From Bacillota bacterium (GTDB lineage: Bacteria > Bacillota > Clostridia > Lachnospirales > Lachnospiraceae): a stretch of DNA of 64,000 nt. The notes under the pieces were generated by a model. The model had not been told where the DNA came from, searched no databases, and was given only the letters and a program-made list of their open reading frames with translations. Location of the stretch: positions 284,416 to 348,415 of the forward strand of contig JAEXNR010000037.1 in NCBI GenBank assembly GCA_023439505.1, written 5' to 3'. Below, piece by piece: positions 58,953 to 64,000 of this stretch; positions within the stretch are counted from its first letter, which is position 1; each line of letters opens with the position of its first letter. Position numbers and translations under genes: made by a program.

Positions 58953-59810
58953 ATGGAAATAAAAGAATATAGAAGTGCCATTATGTTTTTAGAAGAGCAT
59001 GAAAGCATTTTATTGGAGCGTGAAGCTGTGAGTCAATTAATACTTTATGATGCGTATCAGAATTCCGACCACATTGCGTGTGACCAATGCTTGTTTGGTG
59101 CAGTTCTGGAAGAAGCGGTTGTACAGCTGATTTTTTGTAATGTATATCCGTATAATTTAGTAATTTACACTGCGAAAACAGATCATGTTGATAAGGAAGT
59201 TCAATTGTTAGCAGATTATATAATAGATAATGAAATTGTGATTAATGGATTGAATGCAAGGAATGATGTATGTCAGCATTTTATGGAACACTATAAGAAG
59301 ATGACAGACAGTAAGTTTATTGAAAGGATGGAAATGGATATCATGGAGATCCGGTCCATAAACGAGATGAAATATACGGAAGGAATTAGCCGCCCCGCTT
59401 TACCGGGTGAAATAAAATTAATTACCGACTGGATGATACAGTATCAGATCAATACTATGGATACGGAGATGGATTATGAGGATGCGTTGAATAAAGTAAC
59501 CAATTTTGTACGTGATAAGAAGGTACATCTTTTTGAAACGGAGGAGAAAGGAATTGTATCTATGGCAATTGCCGCAAGGCAGCTGGCCCATGGAATTGCG
59601 ATCAGTTATATCTATACACCGGAAGAATTCCGGGGGAAAGGGTATGCGGCGGCAAATATTTATTATGTAAGTAAACATTATCTGGAGAATGGCAATGAAT
59701 TTTGCTCTCTGTTTACAGATAAAAATAATCCTGTCTTAAACCGTGCGTATGAAAAGATAGGCTATTATTTTCTGGAAAAACAATCTGAATATAAGATAGT
59801 ACTATCATAA
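58953..59810 (+). CDS. GNAT-family N-acetyltransferase
   Basis: A 285-residue protein with a helical N-terminal half of unknown role and a C-terminal GNAT domain. The acetyl-CoA site is seen as YIYTPEEFRGKGYAAANIYYV, followed by LFTDKNNPVLNRAYEKIGY, the typical last strand of the fold. Substrate unknown. It stands alone and is followed by a good terminator. Confidence 0.82.
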   Translation: MEIKEYRSAIMFLEEHESILLEREAVSQLILYDAYQNSDHIACDQCLFGAVLEEAVVQLIFCNVYPYNLVIYTAKTDHVDKEVQLLADYIIDNEIVINGLNARNDVCQHFMEHYKKMTDSKFIERMEMDIMEIRSINEMKYTEGISRPALPGEIKLITDWMIQYQINTMDTEMDYEDALNKVTNFVRDKKVHLFETEEKGIVSMAIAARQLAHGIAISYIYTPEEFRGKGYAAANIYYVSKHYLENGNEFCSLFTDKNNPVLNRAYEKIGYYFLEKQSEYKIVLS

Positions 59811-59821
59811 AATATGAGAAA

Positions 59822-59873
59822 AGCGTTCTTTGACAAAGCCGGATTTAGAATCAGGGGAAAGGGCGCTCTTTTT
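59822..59873 (+). terminator. Intrinsic terminator after GNAT gene
   Basis: AGCGTTCTTT (59822-59831) pairs with AAAGGGCGCT (59858-59867) with two G-U pairs, followed by CTTTTT. Confidence 0.7.
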
Positions 59874-60046
59874 ATATCAAAATGAAATACGGGACTTGAG
59901 AATATTTTACTGACGGAACTTGTTTTTCCCGCGGTGAAATAGTAAGATGAAACGAAGAAGGAATAAATAAAAAAATTTTTATCGTACACGATTTCATCAT
60001 AATTAGCTGTTATAATTAATACGAAAAGTTAAAATGGAGGTGCCAA

Positions 60047-60724
60047 ATGGATAAGCTGAAAATATTAGTTGTGGATGATGAAAGTAGAATGAGAAAGCTT
60101 GTAAAAGACTTTTTGGTGCGGAAGAATTATGAAGTCATTGAGGCGGAGAACGGGGAACAAGCGGTGGATATTTTCTTTGAGAGGAAAGAGATAGCGCTCA
60201 TTATCTTAGATGTTATGATGCCAAAGATGGATGGCTGGCAGGTCTGCAGAGAAATCAGACAATATTCTAAAGTTCCGATTATCATGCTGACGGCAAAAAG
60301 TGACGAGAAAGATGAATTACTGGGATTTGATCTTGGCGTGGATGAATACATATCCAAACCATTCAGCCCTAAAATTCTGGTGGCCAGAGTAGAAGCTGTA
60401 CTGAGAAGAACCACAGCAACGGATGAAGAGAGTATAGAGGTAGGCGGGATTGATTTGGACAAGTCTGCCCATCAGGTAAAAATTGACGGAGAGAATATTG
60501 ATCTGAGCTTTAAAGAATTTGAATTGCTGTCCTATTTTGTGGCGAATCAGGGAGTAGCATTATCAAGAGAAAGAATTCTCAATAATGTTTGGAATTACGA
60601 TTATTTTGGAGATGCGCGAACCATTGATACCCATGTTAAAAAATTAAGAAGTAAGATGGGACCTAAGGGCGATTATATCAAAACCATTTGGGGTCTGGGC
60701 TATAAATTCGAGGTGGATGCATGA
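60047..60724 (+). CDS. OmpR/PhoB-family response regulator
   Basis: A 225-residue regulator with a receiver domain (VVDDESRMRKL; phospho-acceptor Asp in IILDVMMPKMDGW; Lys in YISKPFSP) and a C-terminal winged helix (SFKEFELLSYFVANQGVALS; DARTIDTHVKKLRSKMG). It pairs with the kinase that starts at its stop codon. GGAGG lies before the ATG. A TATAAT at 60011-60016 is a likely -10. Target genes are unknown; the lipoprotein and PH-domain genes downstream are candidates. Confidence 0.93.
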   Translation: MDKLKILVVDDESRMRKLVKDFLVRKNYEVIEAENGEQAVDIFFERKEIALIILDVMMPKMDGWQVCREIRQYSKVPIIMLTAKSDEKDELLGFDLGVDEYISKPFSPKILVARVEAVLRRTTATDEESIEVGGIDLDKSAHQVKIDGENIDLSFKEFELLSYFVANQGVALSRERILNNVWNYDYFGDARTIDTHVKKLRSKMGPKGDYIKTIWGLGYKFEVDA

Positions 60725-62208
60725 GGCATTCCATCCGATTTAAATTAACATTATTTCTAACCATCCTGCTGGCATTCACCATTTTGGCCGCGTGGCTGAT
60801 TAATTGGATTTTTCTGGATGATTATTATTTATCCAGTAAAATGAAAATGCTGGGAAATACATTTCGAGAACTTGAGACGATTTATCATGAGGATGGTGAT
60901 CATCAGAACCTATCAGCAAAGGCTACGGAAAAAATCAATCGATTGGAAACGAATAAGAACGTTCAAATTTACGTTTATATGACAGATACCTTAGCGTATA
61001 GCTATCCGGCATACGATAATATCAGTATCATAGAAAAAAATCAAATTGAATCGATTCTTTACAACTACTTATTTGTTAAAAATTATCGTGTGCTTCAACA
61101 GAAGACGACTTATAATATTACCAGCATGTATGACAGAAGCATGGATTCTAATTATATTGATCTGGTTGGCAATCTCAATAATACGAAGACTGTCATTATG
61201 AGGACTAACTATGAAAATATCAGGGAAAGTGTTGCCATCGCAAATAAATTTCTTGCTTATATCGGAGTCATTGTAACACTGATTGGAACTATGGCTATGT
61301 TATTGATCACCAAAAGATTCACCACACCTATTAAGATCTTATCCAGTATTGCCAAGAAAATGTCAGATTTGGATTTTGATATAAAATATCAAATAAAAAC
61401 CAAAGATGAGATTGGGGAATTAGGAAACAGCATTAATACATTGTCTGAAAAACTGGAATCTACTATCTTGGAATTAAAAACTGCCAATAACGAGCTGATG
61501 AACGATTTGCAAAAGAAAATAGAAATCGATGAGATGAGAAAGGAATTCCTCTCCAATGTATCCCATGAATTAAAAACACCCCTTTCCTTAATACAAGGTT
61601 ACTCGGAAGGTTTGAAGGAAAATATCAATGAAGATGAGGAAAGCAGGAACTTTTATTGTGATGTCATTATAGATGAAGCAGATAAAATGAATAAGATGGT
61701 AAAACGTCTGTTAAGCTTGAATGAACTGGAATTTGGAAATAATCAAGTGAACTTCGATCGATTTGATATCGTAACATTAATCCGTTCTGTATTAAACGCT
61801 ACAGAAATATTATTCAGACAAAAAGAGGTTATACTCCACTTTGCAGCGGATGAGCCAATTTATGTTTGGGCCGATGAATACCTGATAGAGCAGGTGGTAA
61901 CCAATTATATCAGCAATGCTCTGAATCATGTAGCCGGATCCGGAATCATCGAGATTAAATTAATTAAACATAATGATGTGGTTCGCGTTGCTGTATTTAA
62001 TACAGGTGAGAATATTCCTGATGACGAATTGGATAAAATCTGGATTAAATTTTATAAAGTTGATAAGGCCAGAACCAGGGAATATGGTGGTAATGGAATT
62101 GGACTGTCTATTGTTAAGGCCGTCATGAATTCGCTGAATAGAGAATGCGGGGTAAACAATCATCCGCAAGGCGTAGAGTTCTGGTTTGAACTGGATACAA
62201 AAATTTAA
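60721..62208 (+). CDS. Sensor histidine kinase, EnvZ/BaeS-like
   Basis: A 495-residue kinase with membrane helix 1 (LTLFLTILLAFTILAAWLINW), an outer sensor region of about 140 residues, helix 2 (FLAYIGVIVTLIGTMAMLL), a HAMP domain, HisKA (FLSNVSHELKTPLSLIQGY, with the phospho-His) and HATPase (EQVVTNYISNALNHV; REYGGNGIGLSIVKAVM). The sensor region has no recognised fold. The gene overlaps the regulator gene by four bases (ATGA), typical of tightly coupled pairs. Confidence 0.93.
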   Translation: MRHSIRFKLTLFLTILLAFTILAAWLINWIFLDDYYLSSKMKMLGNTFRELETIYHEDGDHQNLSAKATEKINRLETNKNVQIYVYMTDTLAYSYPAYDNISIIEKNQIESILYNYLFVKNYRVLQQKTTYNITSMYDRSMDSNYIDLVGNLNNTKTVIMRTNYENIRESVAIANKFLAYIGVIVTLIGTMAMLLITKRFTTPIKILSSIAKKMSDLDFDIKYQIKTKDEIGELGNSINTLSEKLESTILELKTANNELMNDLQKKIEIDEMRKEFLSNVSHELKTPLSLIQGYSEGLKENINEDEESRNFYCDVIIDEADKMNKMVKRLLSLNELEFGNNQVNFDRFDIVTLIRSVLNATEILFRQKEVILHFAADEPIYVWADEYLIEQVVTNYISNALNHVAGSGIIEIKLIKHNDVVRVAVFNTGENIPDDELDKIWIKFYKVDKARTREYGGNGIGLSIVKAVMNSLNRECGVNNHPQGVEFWFELDTKI

Positions 62209-62212
62209 TGAT

Positions 62213-62298
62213 AGAAAAGGGGATCTTCTTTAAACTGTTTTGATCTGGTAAGGTGCATGGCCATAATCATAGCAGTTGATCAGGGATCCCTCTTTTCT
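62213..62298 (+). terminator. Long terminator hairpin after kinase gene
   Basis: AGAAAAGGGGATC (62213-62225) pairs with GATCCCTCTTTTCT (62285-62298) with one bulge; an inner ACTG/CAGT extends it. The T-rich right arm can serve as the termination tract. Confidence 0.6.
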
Positions 62299-62300
62299 TG

Positions 62301-62395
62301 TAATCCATTCAAAGCCGGTAATATGATTTCGACAAATGAATCTGATGCAGGGCAGCTCGTGCTTCATTATTATGTCACATTATTATGTGGGGAGG
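62301..62395 (+). repeat. MITE-like dispersed repeat, copy 3 (internal deletion)
   Basis: AATATGATTTCGACAAA matches copy 1, then diverges slightly (TCTGATGCAGGGCAGCTCG), and the right end TTATTATGTGGGGAGG matches the right end of copy 1. It is about half the length of copy 1, so the middle has been lost. Confidence 0.5.
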
Positions 62396-62542
62396 GAATA
62401 GTACCTCTAAATTAACAAAAATTACATAAGTTCGATATTTTTTGTTGCTGAATGGTGCAAAAAATGATAAGATGTAATTTGTAATATTATGCAAAAATCA
62501 GTTCAGTCGGCATATTGCGCTGCTGGGAATGGAGGCATAAAG

Positions 62543-63286
62543 ATGAAGAAAATAGGACTTATAGTGATCGTGATAATAGTATTTACATTAACGGGATGCA
62601 TGAAATCATATCCTCTGACAGACCAGCAAAGTGATATCATTGCTGAATATGCAGCTGCCATCGTACTAAATAATGATAAGGATTATGCAAGTAGTCTGAC
62701 ACCGATGAATGTGATAATGGATAACGGTAATGATGCGGCAGATCCGGAGGATACACAGGACGCTGATGATCACCGGGATGCATTATCTGCCAATTCCACT
62801 TTTAACGAAGGATCAAATCAGACGGATGGACAGGCAGGTTCTGGAGTTGTGACAGGAGAGCAGGTAAAGCAATATACATTTTCAGAGGTAATAGGTAATT
62901 TAAATTATGATATCAAGTATCAGGGATATGAATTGTGTGATATTTATCCGGAGGAAACAAAAAATCCGTACTTTTCCTTATATCCAAGAGAAGGTAATCA
63001 ATTATTGGTGGTGTCCTTTCGCGCAGCAAATATCAGTGAGAAAAAGAGTCGGTTGAATTTAAATGATCCGAGTATTGTTTTTCGTATGATCGTAGATGAG
63101 AAAACATCATCAAAGCCCTTATTATCATTGCTGGAAAATGATTTGCAGTATATGGATGTCACATTAAAAGCGGGGGAGTCTGAAAACGGGTTACTTATCT
63201 TTGAAGTGCCTAAGGAAACAGATATGTCAAACATTTATCTTAGCATCAAAAAAGGTGATAAAGTAGATAAGATTATGATGAAATAA
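62543..63286 (+). CDS. Lipoprotein of unknown function
   Basis: A 247-residue lipoprotein with signal helix (KKIGLIVIVIIVFTL) and lipobox TGC (LTGCMKSYP). An acidic low-complexity linker (DPEDTQDADDHRD) leads to a beta-rich domain (QLLVVSFRAANISEKKSRL; MDVTLKAGESENGLLIFEV) that resembles the DUF4352/DUF5067-type immunoglobulin-like fold. It should sit on the outer membrane face. ATG 62543 with GGAGG upstream is preferred to ATG 62489. It follows the two-component genes and may be part of their regulon. Confidence 0.7.
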   Translation: MKKIGLIVIVIIVFTLTGCMKSYPLTDQQSDIIAEYAAAIVLNNDKDYASSLTPMNVIMDNGNDAADPEDTQDADDHRDALSANSTFNEGSNQTDGQAGSGVVTGEQVKQYTFSEVIGNLNYDIKYQGYELCDIYPEETKNPYFSLYPREGNQLLVVSFRAANISEKKSRLNLNDPSIVFRMIVDEKTSSKPLLSLLENDLQYMDVTLKAGESENGLLIFEVPKETDMSNIYLSIKKGDKVDKIMMK

Positions 63287-63311
63287 AGTTCAAATAGCGG
63301 AGGGGCGGATT

Positions 63312-63680
63312 ATGAATTTTTTAGAAAGAAAGCGAATAAAGTTTTTTGGACTACCATTTAGTTTTACAAAATATGCAATTAACGAGGAGAAACTGACCAT
63401 CACATCCGGTTTTTTAAGCATTACAGTTGACGATGCTTTCATGTATAAAATTCAGGATGTAAGATTAACAAGAAGTCTGATGGAACGGTTATTTAAGCTG
63501 GGGACCATCACTTGTTACACGGGGGATACAACACATCCGGAGTTAATATTATTACAAATTAAGAATTCGATCATCATCAAAGATTTTATTATGGAATCTT
63601 CTGAAGCTGCAAGAAGAAAGCGTAGAGCATTGCATACACTCAACATAGATGCAGAAGATTTAACAGAGGATCTGGAATAA
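63312..63680 (+). CDS. Bacterial PH-domain protein
   Basis: A 122-residue soluble protein with a bacterial PH-like domain (YAINEEKLTITSGFLSITVDD; MYKIQDVRLTRSLMERLFKLG; TITCYTGDTTHPELILLQI), the same pattern as YdbS/YdbT (bPH_2) proteins but without their membrane helices. The C-terminal tail is charged. It starts 25 bases after the lipoprotein gene with GGAGGGG before the ATG, so is likely co-transcribed. Role unknown. Confidence 0.8.
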   Translation: MNFLERKRIKFFGLPFSFTKYAINEEKLTITSGFLSITVDDAFMYKIQDVRLTRSLMERLFKLGTITCYTGDTTHPELILLQIKNSIIIKDFIMESSEAARRKRRALHTLNIDAEDLTEDLE

Positions 63681-63708
63681 ATATATGTGAATAAATTATA
63701 AATCCTGC

Positions 63709-63737
63709 TTGACATACGTCGATAAAGGTAGTATTAT
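63709..63737 (+). promoter_or_regulatory. Strong promoter, probable rrn P1
   Basis: TTGACA (63709-63714), exactly 17 bases, TATTAT (63732-63737). It reads out of the window to the right. Confidence 0.7.
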
Positions 63738-63803
63738 GTAACTCCGGCGTCGTTGAATCGAACACGAAAAAAGGAAATAAAATAAAAAAAATGAAAAAAG
63801 TGG

Positions 63804-63832
63804 TTGACATAAGACGGACGGCATGATATACT
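63804..63832 (+). promoter_or_regulatory. Strong promoter, probable rrn P2
   Basis: TTGACA (63804-63809), exactly 17 bases, TATACT (63827-63832). With the promoter 95 bases upstream it forms a tandem pair. About 165 bases of gene-free leader follow to the window edge, including ACATTGATAATTGAACAG, a type of leader seen before 16S rRNA genes in Clostridia. No rRNA is in the window, so this is an inference. Confidence 0.65.
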
Positions 63833-64000
63833 AAAAAAGTTGACGGCAAACAGCTGACAGCAACAAACGAAATAAAAGACCAACAGAACATTGATAATTG
63901 AACAGTAAAACAACCCTGAAAATTCTAAAAAATTGAAGGCCCATAAAGAGCAATCGAAATGGACTTCGAAAAAGAAATTTTCATTAAATGAATCGACAGC

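Larger units (their letters stand above)
62209..62542. other. 334-bp spacer with terminator and repeat copy 3
   Basis: It contains the long terminator at 62213-62298 and the repeat copy at 62301-62395. TTGTTG around 62441 followed by TAAGAT may be a promoter of the lipoprotein gene; it is weak. Nothing else is seen. Confidence 0.4.

Overview
The window looks like chromosomal DNA of an anaerobic, low-to-middle GC Firmicute, most likely a gut Lachnospiraceae/Clostridiales species. This rests on gene content: a selenium/molybdenum purine-catabolism cluster, a YesM/YesN-type two-component pair, DUF4317, YitT, and AGGAGG-type ribosome sites throughout. No tRNA, transposase, integrase or CRISPR array was seen. 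Strong tandem promoters at the right edge suggest a ribosomal RNA operon starting just beyond the window.

Layout: 1-2000, end of a chemoreceptor gene, a small ORF and an orphan holin-like gene. 2001-2396, a MITE-like repeat and a regulatory leader. 2397-29937, about 27 kb of co-directional genes that read as one purine salvage/degradation programme: guanine deaminase, a BMP-type nucleoside ABC importer, a TetR regulator, molybdenum cofactor genes (MoeA-like, moaC, moaA, MOSC, mogA-like), an XdhC-type maturation factor, a hydantoinase, a three-subunit xanthine-dehydrogenase-like enzyme, SsnA, a shortened YgfK, diaminopropionate ammonia-lyase, YgeY, a D-aminoacylase-family hydrolase, a fused XdhD-like enzyme and a MocA nucleotidyltransferase fused to a ModE-type DNA-binding domain. 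Three copies of a 17-bp palindromic site (TTTGATTGAYTARTCAA) lie at the three main promoters and are probably the operators of the TetR protein. Each of these promoters is also followed by a hairpin with a T-run before the first gene.

30061-39888 is a mixed region: a GH30 glycosidase with a divergent AraC regulator, DUF4317, small hydrophilic proteins, a secreted protein, a YfcC-like carrier with an M20 peptidase, an MGMT-family protein and an O-antigen-ligase-like membrane protein. 40216-53402 is a second metabolic island that fits phosphorolytic use of N,N'-diacetylchitobiose: chitobiose phosphorylase, phosphohexomutase, YesM-type kinase, sugar ABC binding protein and two permeases (no ATPase), YesN-type regulator, NagB, NagA and a ROK kinase. 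Together these would turn chitobiose into fructose-6-phosphate.

53403-64000 holds a rubrerythrin-like protein with a degraded diiron site, a Fpg/Nei-like glycosylase, DUF2935, YitT, an exported membrane-anchored protein, a GNAT acetyltransferase, an OmpR/EnvZ-type pair, a lipoprotein, a PH-domain protein and the putative rrn promoters. Convergent gene pairs are separated by long hairpins that probably act as two-way terminators.

The most unusual points are the YgfK lacking its central flavin/NAD(P) module, the operator-plus-hairpin control of the purine cluster, an unassigned structured RNA candidate ahead of the chitobiose sensor kinase, and a repeat family with about 50-bp imperfect inverted ends. 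All functional statements are from reading the sequence and from memory of the families; no search was run.
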